Origin: Opeltia flavorubescens
Lineage: Eukaryota > Ascomycota > Lecanoromycetes > Teloschistales > Teloschistaceae
Reading direction: 5' to 3'
NCBI GenBank assembly: GCA_000442125.1
Contig: KE546970.1
Span: forward strand, 372,001 to 436,000
DNA: 64,000 nt
In this document: positions 10,804 through 24,056 of the stretch, in pieces
Numbering within the stretch: the first letter of the stretch is position 1
Layout: the number at the start of each line of letters is the position of its first letter
Notes under the pieces: generated by a model
What the model saw: only the letters and a program-made list of their open reading frames with translations
Databases searched by the model: none
Told to the model about the DNA's origin: nothing
Position numbers and translations under genes: made by a program

Positions 10804-13800
10804 ATGGGTTCAAATCAAGTACACGGCATCCGGATTGCCATAGACGTAAGCCTTTCAATTCCATCATTACTTTCCCCCCATCCGTCAATCATCTCGTCGC
10901 TGAATCTCGAGCCTACCAGCGTGGCGGCACCTTCACAGATTGCGTTGGCAATCCTGGTACCGGCAAGATGGCAGATGATATCATCATCAAGCTCTTGTCA
11001 GAAGACCCCTCCAATTACGAAGACGCACCACTGGAAGGGATACGGCGTCTTCTCTCTAAATTCACTGGCCGCGAGATCCCCCGTGGCGAACCCCTTGATA
11101 CGTCCAAGATTGAGAGCATCCGGATGGGAACTACTGTGGCTACTAATGCGCTCTTGGAGCGGAAAGGGGAACGTATTGCTATGGTAGTGACAAAGGGGTT
11201 CAAAGACTGTCTAGAGATAGGCAATCAGTCGAGGCCAAAGATCTTCGACCTGGCGATCCATAAACCGGAGGTATTGTATGAAAAGGTTGTGGAAGTGGAT
11301 GAGAGAGTGACTTTGGAGGATTATGCGGAAGACCCAGAACACGGAAACACTGTAACGAAACCGAGAGATCAGACGCCAGCGGATGCAGAACTTGTGAGAG
11401 GTTTATCGTCAGAGGCGGTGAGAATACTCGGGAAACCGGACGAAGAGATTGTGAGAAAGCAATTGCAAGGTCTACATGATGATGGGTTTAGGAGCATAGC
11501 TGTCTGCCTGGTGCATGGCTATACTTTCCCAGATCACGAGGCACTTGTTGGACGCTTAGCGAGGGAGGTTGGCTTCGAGCATGTCAGTCTAAGCCATGAA
11601 CTCATGCCAATGATTAAGTTGGTGCCAAGAGCAACGTCAGCATGTGCAGACGCGTATTTAACTCCTGCGATAAAGAAATACATTGCCGGCTTTCAAGCGG
11701 GCTTTGAGGGTGGTCTGGGCACTGATAGTGTCAGGAAAGAAGCAGGGGATAAAGGCGCAAGATGCGAGTTCATGCAATCAGATGGCGGTTTAGTGGATGT
11801 GGGCCGGTTCTCCGGCTTAAGAGCAATCCTTTCAGGTCCTGCGGGAGGAGTGGTAGGGTATGCATTAACATCTTATGACCCGAATACTAAAACTCCTGTA
11901 ATCGGATTTGATATGGGTGGTACGAGTACAGACGTCAGCAGGTATGGTTCTGGGAGATATGAACACGTCTTTGAGACCACCACGGCCGGTGTGACAATCC
12001 AGTCGCCTCAACTCGATATTAACACGGTTGCTGCAGGAGGTGGTTCTCGACTTTTCTTTCGAAACGGCCTCTTCGTTGTGGGTCCTGAGTCAGCTGGGGC
12101 CCACCCCGGACCAGCATGCTATCGAAAAGGGGGCCCATTGACTGTGACGGATGCCAACCTATTCCTCGGCCGCTTACTACCGGATTTCTTCCCGAAGATC
12201 TTTGGGAAAAAGGAAGATCAAGGTCTGGATGTAGAGGCCAGCCAAAGGCTCTTTCATGAACTCACGGATCAGATCAATAAAGAGGTTGCGAATGAAAGTC
12301 ACGAAAAGAGAATGACAGTGGATGAAGTAGCTTATGGGTTTATCAAGATTGCTAATGAGACTATGACTCGGCCTATCAGATCTTTGACTGAAGCCAAGGG
12401 GCATGATACTTCGCAGCATCGACTGGCGACCTTTGGTGGAGCTGGCGGGCAGCACGCAGTTGCGATTGCAGAAAGCCTTGGTATTAAGCAAATCCTGGTG
12501 CATCGCTATTCCTCTGTATTGTCCGCTTACGGTATGGCTCTTGCGGACGTCGTGGATGAAAGTCAAGTACCAGAATCAAAAGTCTGGTCTGATCAAGGCC
12601 ATGTGGTGGAAGATTTGAAAGGAACGATGAATGATCTCAAAGAAAGGTCAACCACCAAGCTGAAGGATCAAGGATTTGTAGATGAAAGTATTGTTTTCGA
12701 AGAATACCTGAACATGAGATACCGAGGCACAGAATCTGCTCTTATGGTAGTCAAACCATCGAAGGAAGAGGCCAAAACAAATTTCGATGGTGACGACTGG
12801 GCTTTTGGCAAAGCTTTCGTGAAGCAGCACGAGCAAGAATATGGCTTCACTCTACCAGACCGAGACATCATTGTAGACGACGTACGAGCACGAGGTATTG
12901 GGAAGAGTTACGAGGGTTTGGATAAGACGGTCGATCAGCAGCTGAACGAGATCAAGCCAAAGGACCTAGGCAAAGAAAAACGCTACGGTACATCCGAAGT
13001 ATATTTTGAAGGCGGACGTCGAGAGACACCAATTTATAGGCTCGAAGAGCTTGACATAGGCGATCGGATCCAGGGGCCAGCAATATTGGCAGACGGGACC
13101 CAAACGATCGTCATAACACCTGGTTCTACAGCCCTGGTAATCGAGACGCATGTAGTCATCAACATAGGCGAAGAGCAAAGTCAGGGAACGAAGGTGAACG
13201 CGAAGGAGGTTGACCCGATTATGCTGAGCATATTCGCCCACCGATTCATGGCCATTGCGGAGCAGATGGGCAGAGCACTACAAAAAACGAGTGTCAGTAC
13301 GAACGTTAAGGAGAGGTTGGATTACTCGTGCGCATTGTTTGATTCTGAGGGTGGACTGGTTGCGAATGGTACACGTGGAGCTCTATCTTTTATATAACAA
13401 GGATCACACTGACCTTTTGTCGCAGCACCGCATCTTCCGGTTCACCTTGGTAGCATGTCGACATGCGTTCGAACACAGGAAGAGATATGGCGCGGAAAAT
13501 TGAAGCGTGGAGATGTAATTGTCTCCAACCATCCTGAATACGGTGGCACCCATTTACCGGACATTACCGTTGTGACTCCTGCTTTCAGCGGGGACAAGAT
13601 AATATTTTACGTTGCGTCTCGCGCGCATCATGCAGATATTGGTGGTATATTGCCAGGTTCAATGCCTCCACATTCTCGTGAACTCTTCCAAGAGGGAGCG
13701 GCAATCAAATCGGAAAAGTTAGTATCAGAAGGGAAATTCGATGAGGAGCGCATAACACATCTTTTACTGGATGAACCGGCTCAATATCCAGACTGCAGTG

Positions 13801-15043
13801 GGACAAGATGTCTTGCAGATAATCTGAACGATCTGAAGGCGCAGATAGCAGCAAATCAAAAAGGCATAAATCTGATCAGCACTCTGATCGAAGATTATGG
13901 AGAGGAGGTTGTGCAGTTCTACATGAGAAATATCCAGGATAACGCGGAGCTCAGTGTGCGGAATTTGCTGAAAGATGTCAGTCGGAGGTTCGGGAGTCAA
14001 GATCTCAGTGCGACGGATTATATGGATGATGGGAGCCCAATCAAGTTGAAGATTACCATCGATGCCGATAAAGGAGAAGCGGTCTTTGACTTTACTGGGA
14101 CCGGGCCACAGGTATATGGTGAGTAGAATGCGATATCCCGAAGTGGACGAGCTGCTAACGATGGGCAGGCAATATAAATGCGCCAGAAGCGGTTACCTAC
14201 TCTGCCATCATCTACTGTCTCCGGTGTTTGATTTCGGAAGATATCCCGCTTAATCAGGGCTGTTTGAAACCAGTCGACGTCCGGATACCGAAGAAATCCT
14301 TCCTCTCCCCTTCGGATCAAGCAGCTGTTGTGGGCGGCAATGTCTTGACCAGCCAGCGAGTTACTGATGTCATACTTCGATGTTTCCAGGCTTGCGCTGC
14401 GTCACAAGGCGATTGCAACAACCTTACTTTCGGTTTCGGTGGGAAGTCCGCGGACTCGGATACGCCAACAAAGGGGTTCGGATACTATGAGACGATTGCA
14501 GGTGGATCAGGCGCTGGACCTACATGGGATGGCACCAATGGCGTCCATACACATATGACCAATACACGGATTACAGACGCTGAGGTTTTCGAAAGACGCT
14601 ACCCGGTCATACTGCGTGAGTTCGGCTTACGGACTGGCAGCGCGGGAAAAGGCCAACATGTTGGCGGAGAAGGTGTGATACGTGATATCGAATTCAGGAT
14701 ACCGGTTCAGGTCAGCATCCTGAGTGAACGGCGTGTCTACAGGCCGTATGGGCTTGCCGGCGGAGAGGACGCAGAGTGCGGCGTCAACTATTGGGTGCGG
14801 AAAGTGAAGAAGGGCGGAAGAGGTGAAGAAAAAGATGAGGTGGAGGATAGGATGATCAGCATGGGAGGGAAGAATACAGCGAGTATGATCCCTGGAGAGA
14901 GAATCATTGTGTGTACCCCTGGCGGCGGAGGATGGGGGAAGGTCGGAGACGAGAGCAAAGCTGTGAGGCGGAAGGACGAACAAGCGACTTGGAGAAAAGG
15001 TAGTCTGGCGCAGAGAGCTGAGACACAAGAAAGCAGCATATGA
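10804..15043 (+). CDS. ATP-dependent 5-oxoprolinase (hydantoinase A/B fusion)
   Basis: Four exons: 10804-10845 (only 42 nt), 10920-13368, 13426-14118 and 14169-15043, 1352 aa, the normal length for eukaryotic 5-oxoprolinase (OXP1/OPLAH family). It hydrolyses 5-oxo-L-proline to glutamate with ATP in the gamma-glutamyl/glutathione salvage cycle, in the cytosol. The HyuA half begins GIRIAIDRGGTFTD, the nucleotide-binding start of the family, which is created only by splicing exon 1 to exon 2. It continues with [16 protein letters not shown] and [16 protein letters not shown]. The HyuB half begins around [15 protein letters not shown] and includes [63 protein letters not shown] and [17 protein letters not shown]. 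The second splice joins AN to APHLPVHLG and the third joins VYG to [12 protein letters not shown], both family-consistent. No damage seen. Confidence 0.95.
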
Positions 15044-15414
15044 GGTTCGAGGATCGGAGTCGGTGGTCTAATTGGGACGGGAGTCGCGTTCGGCATTTGT
15101 GGCGTGCATTTTGTGGCGGTGCAGTGTTTGCGGAAATTAAAGCGTCAAATCTACGTCAATAATGCACGTTGCCATGACCAAGTTTCGTCTTCATATCGCT
15201 CTTTCTTCATTGGATTCAATCTGTACATAATTATACCTCATATCAATCTTTCATGAAGCCTTCCATGTGTCAGCAACGATAGTTGCTGATCAGCGGTCAT
15301 TACTTATTACAGCATCGTCCATACTGAACAGCTCCTATTCGGGCCACACCGCGTATTCTCATCCATTCTACCGGATAGAAGATAGAATTCCCCTTGGAGG
15401 CTGCGCATACCAGA
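15044..15414. other. short intergenic region
   Basis: 371 bp between 5-oxoprolinase and the APP1-domain gene, containing the 3' flank of the first and the promoter of the second. Nothing else recognised. Confidence 0.4.
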
Positions 15415-17130
15415 ATGTTGCCTATCCTTTCTGCCATCCTTCTCGCCCTCGTCCCTCACGTGTTCGCAGACGTTGTTTTCAATCCCAAGCCAATCGGGGT
15501 TGGACCAAAGCATCCTCTTATAACACCTTCACCAACACTTCCTGCTCCTGTCACAAGAACTTTACGCCGGAAAAGAGGAATCATTGACGATGTCAAAGGA
15601 GAGGTCAACTCGGTACTTTCGGAACTTGGTTCCAATATACCCTCGTATGTTGCTTCAGGGGTTCCCAACTTCTTTCAGGATTTCCCTGTTGGCGACGACG
15701 TCCAAAAGAGCCTGGGGATCGAGGATAGTCAGGTGTCTGCATTGCCAACGTCCGTCTTGAACATTCCGTGAGTATATACCACAAGCATTCAGAGCCACAG
15801 TTTCGTGACTTACGATGCTGCAGGAGCTATGGCAACTGGACCGATCAGGGCTGGAACCTGCGATTTCGCGGCAATGTTTATAAACAACCGAACACAAGCC
15901 AAGAGAAGCTCAACGATTTAGCTAATGTTTTCCTAATCGATACCTCTGTGGATAAGCTACCACCGGACCAGGCGAACCAAGCTCGAAATCTAACTGCCGA
16001 AATTTTTGTTCTCCAGCAAAGCAAGGAAAATGTCACCTTCAACCTCAAGCCAGCCCCTTCAGCTGGAGCATCAGGTGAACAAGGCGGTGGAGGAGCAGTG
16101 ACTCCCAATGGCGGCAGCCAACAGGTTAAATTTCCCTACGAAACCACTACTGAAGGCGACTTTGACGCTTTTGTCCCAATTGATGGGAACGGTCTCGCAG
16201 ACGGGAACAAAACATCCAACCTCCAACGCCTAAATGTCTACACCGAAGGCTCCATCATCGGCAACGCAACTTCCTACCTCGTTCCCCCGACCGGTCTCAC
16301 CATAATCAGCGACATCGATGACATCCTCCGCATCACAAAGATTTACCAACCGAAAGAAGGTCTTCTCAACTCCTTCGCCCGCCCCTTCGTGCAGTGGAAA
16401 AATATGCCCGACATCTACGCCAACTGGTCCCGCTCCATTCCAGACTTCCACTTTCACTACCTTACCACCACCCCAGAGCAAGTCACCCGCAATTACATGG
16501 ACTTCATCTACAAAACCTACCCTGGCGGCTCCTTCGATACACGACCGCTAAATTTCAGCGACGTGAAAGCTACCCTCAGTATCCGGAAATACCTTCTCGA
16601 TAAGGTCTTCGAGACGTACCCAAAACGGAAGTTCATTCTTATGGCCGATACGAGCAACAGTGATGTTATGAAGGATTATCCACAGATGGCGAAGGATTTT
16701 CCAGGTCAAGTGCAGTGTATCTTCCTAAGGAATACGAGTGCGACGGATGATGGGGATAAGTTCCCCTATGACACGAGTGGGTTCAAGGATTTGGATAATA
16801 GCACCTATATGTTTTTCACGATTCCGGTAAGTTTATTCGTCTTGACAACAAATCGTTCATGAGAAGAGTCTTACCATGAATATTCGCTGCTCTTTCTAGT
16901 AGGAACAGAAAAGCTGATAAGACGTGTTTTGATAGGACGACCTCACAAACCTCGACATCCAGAATGGACACTGCCTCAACGCTTCCATACCGCAGAACCT
17001 GACTTTCGGCTACCAAGGCCTTCCTTTCGGCATCAATCTCGGCAGCGGCGCGTCAGCTCTTCACCTTGGTGCCTATAATCTCTGGATGGGGATCCTTATG
17101 GCTGGATTCGCAATGGCATTCATGTTTTGA
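15415..17130 (+). CDS. secreted APP1-domain protein (phosphatidate phosphatase APP1 family)
   Basis: Three exons: 15415-15767, 15824-16826 and 16936-17130, 516 aa. The ATG at 15415 opens a signal peptide (MLPILSAILLALVPHVFA). The middle holds the APP1 catalytic domain (DUF2183-like): LTIISDIDDILRITKIYQP at about residues 277-295, then SFARPFVQW, FHFHYLTTTPEQ, KRKFILMADTSNSDVMKDYP and QCIFLRNTSA. Yeast App1 is a Mg-dependent phosphatidate phosphatase acting at actin patches, with a DxDxT motif. Here the matching position reads D281-I-D-D-I, so the usual Thr is Ile. Several Asn-x-Ser/Thr sites and the signal peptide place this paralog in the secretory pathway. The last exon ends in a hydrophobic stretch (AYNLWMGILMAGFAMAF), compatible with a GPI signal or a tail anchor. 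Phosphatidate phosphatase activity is inferred from the family; the true substrate of secreted members is unknown to me. Confidence 0.85.
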
Positions 17131-20100
17131 GAAAAGGGAATGGGAGAAAGGGAGACACTGCGTCTTTGGGCATTTCGTGTTTCGTCTATGCTTTGCATGC
17201 ATGTTAGCGGGAGGCGTTATTTTTGTTGGTGTGGAGTACTTTAAAAACCCTCTTTCCTACCGCGATCGAATCCTAGAAACTAGTGGTGTGTATGTGTACG
17301 ATTGTATATTTATGTTCGTCTGCTTCCTATTCCTACAACGCCTAAATCATTCCTCACGCTTCTTCTAATTGAGTGAAGGTGTATCATATGTCGGAAATCA
17401 AATTCCGACAACCACTGTGGAGAAGAAAATCCCACGACCATATCCAATCGACTGCCATATCCTCCAACATGCAACTCAAATCTTGTTCAAAGGAATTGTA
17501 TTTTGGGGTGACTTCTACGTGAACACAATTTTGCATAATGACAATTTGCCACGTATTGTCTCTCACAGAAGATCTTCATTCCATTCTACGATCTTTCTCG
17601 CTTTATTCATCTATGCTTTTCAATGGAGCCAGAATTTTCTGCTATTCTCGTTTCTTCGTGTATGAAGGGCAGAAGCGAGACGAGGAAAGGAAAGAAGGGA
17701 AGAGAGGGAAGAGAGGGAAAGAAGGAAAGAAAGAAGGAAGGGCAAGCTACCCCTATCCCAGACGATCTCGTCCGTGGAAATTCTAAAGATCGAGAATACA
17801 TGAGTCACTCGCATAAACAAATCACGATTACGATGCATCCATTCATGCAGATGTCTATATTTATGAATCTTTCAATTCCCTCTATTTCTATTGTCATAGC
17901 TCCGTCATTGCAGTAAGTAAGAAAGAGGTTCCATTGCGAAAGCGGTCACATAATGGTGGAGGATTGAAATTGCATGACTTATGGCCCAATTAATTTCATC
18001 ACTCAAAAGATATATAATGGATTATGATACAAGAAGAACATCCTCTACGTAATGACCAATCCCTTTTCCCTCTCCAAATTTAAAACGTTGGGTACACGAG
18101 AAATGATTTGACGGGATATCTGGCACTGGAATGCAACAATATTAATAGAACATCTATGTAATTATATTTTCAAACACAACAGGGAGAAATCAGACAAAAA
18201 TAAACAAAAAGGAAACATGAAAAAAGGGGAACCTGATCAAATCTATACATACAATCTAGTAGCAATTCGATGATTTATCTAAGGGTATTGCTGTCATTCC
18301 CCCATTTGGGATCGCCATTGGGTATTCCGGGTCGAGTATATGGCACCCGAGTTTAGTCAGACGAAGTCGATAAGCCTACTTGAAAGGCATATCGCGGAGG
18401 AATCGGAAATAATAGCTTCCTGCAGTTGTACGCTGCTCATGCTTGAACAAATGAAGCTATTATGCGTTGCTGGAGTGAAGAAACCTCCTACCTTCAATAT
18501 CCTACTGCCATCTCCTAACGTCATTCTTTGTTGGAAAAGATGGAGCTGGTATATGAGCGCTGGGTCATGTGTCAAGAGCTGTGATTATAGACTAAGGATT
18601 GCCGAGGAATCATGGTGCTGAGAAATAACGTGAGTGTGATCACGATGTATCGATTTGATGGTTTGTCCCTTCGTTGGTGGGATTGTTCCTGGTCTAGAAT
18701 GCTGTTGCAAAATGGTTGTAAATTCCGCCAAATCAAAAGAAATTACCTTGATATATGCATATTCATCTCAAATAGCATTGCGTAAGACAGACACGGAAAG
18801 TGGGAATTTATACTAGAAACAACGATGAGAGGGATAGGAAGTCAAGAACAGGAGCGAAATTTGCACTCTGACTTGATCACGTCAATTGAAAACAGGCCAA
18901 CAAGATAATATTTCCTGGTGAGGTCAAAAAAAGGGCTTGACCTGTCGTCTAGGTGGCAAATCTAATGCTGCGCACTGCAGACGGGAATGATGTTGCGGCT
19001 CCTCCGCATGCATCGCGGCCCCCAAGGGAGCAGCATGACATAGGTACATGCATCTCCCAATGTTTTAGCGAGGAGAAGCGTCAATGGTGTGGTCAGCAAC
19101 CATGGGTGGGAAGCGGAGCCGATAAACGAAGACCAACCCGGTACGGAGTCAGCAAAAAGTGATCGTCGTCGACTGTTGGAGCTAAATTGATCTCTGCATC
19201 AGCGACCGTTGTGCGTGCACTGATCTTTCTGTCGGTTGTGCGTTGGCTGCTGATCTTTTCTGCGGACAAGACACCAAGATTGGATCGAGCGGGTGTGAAT
19301 GGCTCGGTCAATTGGCCTTTTTGCAGGATCCGGCGCTCATCCAAGCCGGATGAGGGTGAAGTTTGATATTGGACTGGTGACAGAGGCAGGTATGCCAATC
19401 AAAGGCTAGCCCTACCAAGGACTCGTGATCGCATTGGAGGGGTGGGTCTAGGTTGTTGAATTATGGCGCATCGACGTGGTCGAGATTGATTGGATGGCTT
19501 AGACCCAGGCATTGAGGATGGTGTGATATTTGCTCTCGATGAACCCAGTAGACAGGTCCGTGTTCTCAAAAGGTCGGATTGCTTCGGACAATCCAAGAAA
19601 GGACGGAGGGTAACGAGATGGTGTCAGAGATTGGCTGTTTAGTGTGATCGGCAGAGTAGTGGCGTTTAATCAAAAGGCTGCGAGAGGAAGAGGATTGAGA
19701 ATTTCCGCTACTCTACAAGCGACCGGCGCTTCTGGAAATTTATGACAGAGTCTGTAGATCATGTAAGTAGGTAATAGTTGCGAAGTGGAAGAAATCATTG
19801 ACTTCTGATGGAAGCCACTTTTCTCGGGGAAGAAGTGGGCAAGAGCCCCCGGTAAGCGGGTCGTACTTGCATATGAACCTTAGCGGCTCCGAAGAATTAG
19901 ACGGTAGTCATTGGCTGGTGCTTTAATGGAGGCGTCTCTAGTGGAAGATAGTCGAAAGGGCCCTCTCAGGCAATCCATGGTATGGATGTGGGCTAGAATT
20001 GCCGGAGATGGTGTTGTTCCATGCTAAGCGGCGCCTCCCTTTCAACCAAAAACGTCCTGCTACGGCGAAACGTCTTTAGGTTTCAAGAGAGCCGTAGATA

Positions 20101-22780
20101 GAAATTGCGCAGGGGGAAAGGCTTGCCCCTTGCAGACCCAGCAAGATAGACATCATGGAAGGCTGCAGCATACGCATGACACAAAGAGCCGATCTTAACC
20201 AATTGCAGCCTCTTTCCTCTCGCCTGGGAGATATTGTCTTACTGTATCTTCGCCACATTTCGATAGACTGGAAAAGGTGAAACGAGGCAAGATCAGCAAA
20301 CCGGGTCACAACGTCAGCGGTGCCGGATCTTCATGCATCTGGAGATAGTGGAAGGGTCAAGCCACCAAGCAAGGAGACCGACTTCTTACACAATTAGGAA
20401 ATGCCTTGAGCCTCGCGAGGTTCCAGATTAGTTGAATAGCCGCATTGGGCCTATCTGACAATATTATCGAAACATCTTGATGATACCCCGACGCAAGGAG
20501 GGAGTACTGGAGATCAGGATTTTTCTTGTGCCTCTCCACCCAGTCTCTCGGTACCTTTTGGATAATGGCCAAGCCGTTCCCTATTCGGATGCGGGTCCAA
20601 CGGTCGATTCGGTGTGTGCCACGTCCCTTTGGTCGTGGTGGTCGTGTTCGAAGGTTTAGTCATGGCATTCCACCGCTCGACCCAGAATCCATCATCCAGA
20701 ATTGTCGGAGTCGTTTTCGTGATGCCCCAGCCTTCTGGTTCTACTGCCAACACATCCCTCCACACCGCTTGGACGCCAGCCTATCAGCGCTTGTCTGGCC
20801 CACCCTTCCACGGCTGCAGTGTCCACAACGTCCAGGACCACCAGGACCGTAACCGGCCTTTGGTCAGGAAAGTACTTGTCGTGCACTTCTGTCTTCGGTC
20901 ACGGTGGAAAGTCAATCGTCTTAGTCATCAATCCTCTGGTGGAAAAACGGTTGCCTCCTTATCGTGCTGTCAACGACACCTCAACCGCCGTGCTACCGTA
21001 GTTTATCCTTTCCCGTTCCCCTCCCCACGGGCCAGGAGGTATCCCATGCGCCGCTTCTTCTCCTCAGACTAGGAGTCGTCGTCTGATCGGGATCACGCCT
21101 TTCCTGCTCTGAATGCCTAAGGAAGGAAACTGCACGCACCGGATCATCGTGTGTCCTCCGTGCCAATATTGCCGACCGTCCATGATGAACTGATCGGATT
21201 CCTTGATTCCTTTGACAGCGATTGCGGAGCTCTGAAGCCCCAATCAATCATGCCCCACTCATGAGGCTAAGGAGCTGGGAAGGCATCCTCTCCGACTGAC
21301 ACCATACCCTTCCCCGCTTAGTCTTTGGGGCTAAATCGCGCTTCTCTTCCCGAAGCCCGTTTCCTCTGCATCCACCGCTTAGATTACCCATTCGCCTTCG
21401 AGGGTCGAGGCAGTGAACTTGCACTCTTTCGGATTCTGGCGAGAAATCCCAAATTGCATTGTTGAGCGGGCTTGGATCGTGGAGAGGCGTGGACCTAGAG
21501 TCCTTTGCCCCTGCCCATCCCCCGTTCCCAGCTGGGCAGATAGGCTTGAATAGAAGCAGACCAATGGCCAGCAACCCTTGTCACACGTCCCATCCGATCT
21601 TCATGGGACTAGGCCGGCTAGTCTGGGAGAAGCGATTGGGGCTGAAGGTCTGATGAGTAGCGATTGGCTCTGTTGTGATCACAATTGGTCAGAACGTCGT
21701 CTTGATTCGTGACAGGGGCCAAGACCCCAGTTCCCTGCCAAATGAATCGTTCCCCATCGCTTGCCTGCGTCGTGCATCAAGCTAGCTAGCAATTCCGCTG
21801 CAACCCAGACGCAAGCCGACGCTTGTAAGACAGATAGCCTCTCCAGGATGGACTTGTTCAGTCTTTCTTCAGTTGCAAGAGTGGCCGTTGTAGGGATTGT
21901 AGGATCGATGGTTGTCCGTGTTGTCTCTTCCGCCGTCGAATAGGCAGGCAGGTGTAAGCTCGGTAATACAAAGTTTTCGGCTCCTGTCAAGCCATCCGTC
22001 TGGGGTGGCCCATTCAAGTCAAGCAGAACAAGCAGCGGTCGACAAGCGTGTACCTGGACAGTTCCTTGACATCTTCTCATTGATTTGATAGATAGACGGT
22101 CCTCCTTCGCCTTCTCCCACCCCTGCGCGCCGTCCCGCAATCTGCGTCTTGACTTGCTGTAGAAAAAGGGCCCGTTCTCCCGCAGCGCATCACCTTTGCA
22201 GCCCTTTCTCCCATCGTCGAGTGATCTTCCCTGTCTGTGCTGCCACGGCACTGTTAGGCAAGGCGGTCCTAATTTCGACTTCCTTCAAACCTTGCCCCCC
22301 GGGTGCTGCTTGATGATCGCACCTTGACGGCTGGAGCCAATTGGAAGCGTGCCTGTGGATGCCAATGTGAATGAAAGGCTTTTCGGGACCGCCATCTCCA
22401 CAACAAGAGCGCGGGTATCAAGACAGGAGACAGACAAGCAACTCCACAATATAGTTTCCCTTCTCTCTCTCCCTCTCCTTGTCCCTCGACGACAACGACC
22501 AGACCACAATAATCTTGGACGAGAATTGACTATCAAAAGACTATCACCCTATCAGAAGGAGCAAAGAGGGACCGGTGGGATTTCGCGCCAGGCTTTCGCG
22601 CTAGGAGCACACCACCAACAACGCACAATCGAATCACCCCAACCTCCTCTCTCTCCTCCACCTGCCATTTCATTCTTTTTTCAGATCCCGTTATCCCCCT
22701 CATCTCACCTGCACCCCCCTCCTCCGCCCTCGGTGAACTCTCACCACCTGTCGCAACAGCCGCCCATCTCTGTTGCGTCT
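17131..22780. other. large gene-free region upstream of stuA
   Basis: About 5.6 kb without a convincing gene. 17.1-18.9 kb is AT-rich 3' flank of the APP1 gene with a purine tract. 18.9-22.7 kb is richer in GC, with open frames on both strands that lack family resemblance, splice support or coding-like composition. C/T-rich runs near 22,460-22,700 look like a core promoter and transcript start for stuA. Long promoters and leaders are known for stuA orthologs. Confidence 0.45.
17675..17745. repeat. A/G purine tract
   Basis: About 70 bases of almost pure purine on the + strand (GGAAAGAAGGGAAGAGAGGG-like units), low complexity, in the 3' flank of the APP1-domain gene. Confidence 0.6.
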
Positions 22781-23740
22781 ATGGTGACGAGTTAAGAGGT
22801 ACGTGGTTCCCGCTCTTACACAGCGCATCTGCCCATGACCATGCTGCCTACCTTATCGCTAGTCTGCATCCCGCTTGCGCCTGACTAATGTATGGATGAA
22901 GCTTGCAGTTGACCGATCTTCACCACTATCACCAAGGTCAATCACCTCTATTGACTCTTCTCATCAATTGAATTCTCCATTGGCTCTTCAGCTTCTAATG
23001 CTTTCACTCCACGACACGCAACGACAATAACGATTTCTACGACACTTTGATTTCGCAAAACGCCCTTACCCGTTAGACGTGCAGCTTCGCCCACCACTTC
23101 TTTCTGACCTGCTTCTCATCAAAGAACTCGCAAGATACAGCTATCCGTCTCCATCTGTTCTGCATCCGCGCCAGCAAACTAGGCCACTGCGACATTCTTT
23201 TTGAAACGCTGATACGACCCCTACGTCCCTTGTACCATTGCCATATCCAGCATTGCAGCATCATCAACAGCCTGCGCCCGCTGTCTCGCAAACGATTCAC
23301 ATCTCGTCGTCCACCAGGCATTAGCTCGCAACGCCGAAATCCGGCCCAGCTACAGTATACGATCTGCGAGCCTCGAGACCGAAGATTCACCTTCTTGCAC
23401 TATTCGAACCGAATTTTCATACAGAGTTTGGGGATTCCAGCATAACCATTGAAGTATAGGAACGATACGACTTGAGCCGTCACAACAATAGGTAACAAAT
23501 TGAACTGTGGTTGATTGATCAGCACTACGAATAATTTCGAACAAGAGACATTCGCCAATCATCAGCCTGTATACACGTATTCCACGAACGATCCTAGTGC
23601 AGCTCTCTGTTGATTCTACATAGCGTTTGCGTTGATAATCAGAAATTCGTCATTCGAGGCCATCACGCCTTCAATACCGAAAAGCTGGAGCTCCCATCGA
23701 TATCCCAGGTTCAGCACCGAGGCTCTGTTGACGTCCCATG
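22781..23740 (+). promoter_or_regulatory. stuA 5' leader with intron and uORFs
   Basis: A four-codon uORF (22781-22795, M-V-T-S-stop) ends just before a strong donor. The putative leader intron runs 22799-22908: GTACGT donor, CTGACTAAT branch site near 22881, GCTTGCAG acceptor. After it come a ten-codon uORF (22998-23030) and a two-codon one (ATG-GTT-TAA at 23738). The first in-frame ATG of StuA is at 24057, and the open frame before it (back to about 23610) has no ATG. In Aspergillus nidulans stuA is known to have long alternative leaders with mini-ORFs that affect translation; the same arrangement is inferred here. Confidence 0.5.
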
Positions 23741-24056
23741 GTTTAACCACCAAACCTTTTCTCAGCGACCACCGTTTTCTGGTGACAGACTGCCTGACTT
23801 GCAGCTTCCCCAATCTTATACCTCCAACGCTTCTTACAACGCCATCACATCAAGAACGAACGGCATATACCCACAGCAGTCGACTGGCTACTCAGGCGCT
23901 CACCCAAACATCGGGTTGAAGACTCCATCACCTTCACCGACATCCTTGAGCGGCGCCCCACAAAGCAGTAGCTTAATTGAAGATACGGCAGATCATTCTG
24001 CGTTTGCCAACCCGGAACAGCAATACACATCACCCCACAGTTCTTACAGTAACGCG

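Noticed and set aside
20662-21072. Plus-strand open frame of about 136 codons in the stuA upstream span
   Set aside because: Opposite strand is equally open, content is basic and low in recognisable structure, no homology sensed.
21679-22251. 190-codon minus-strand open frame upstream of stuA
   Set aside because: No domain, no splice support, composition of random GC-rich sequence, and it lies in the probable distal promoter of stuA.
23610-24056. N-terminal extension of StuA by about 149 residues
   Set aside because: The frame is open and in phase with exon 1, but the codon at 23610 is TTG and no ATG occurs before 24057, while MNQHQQYMD at 24057 matches the known StuA start.
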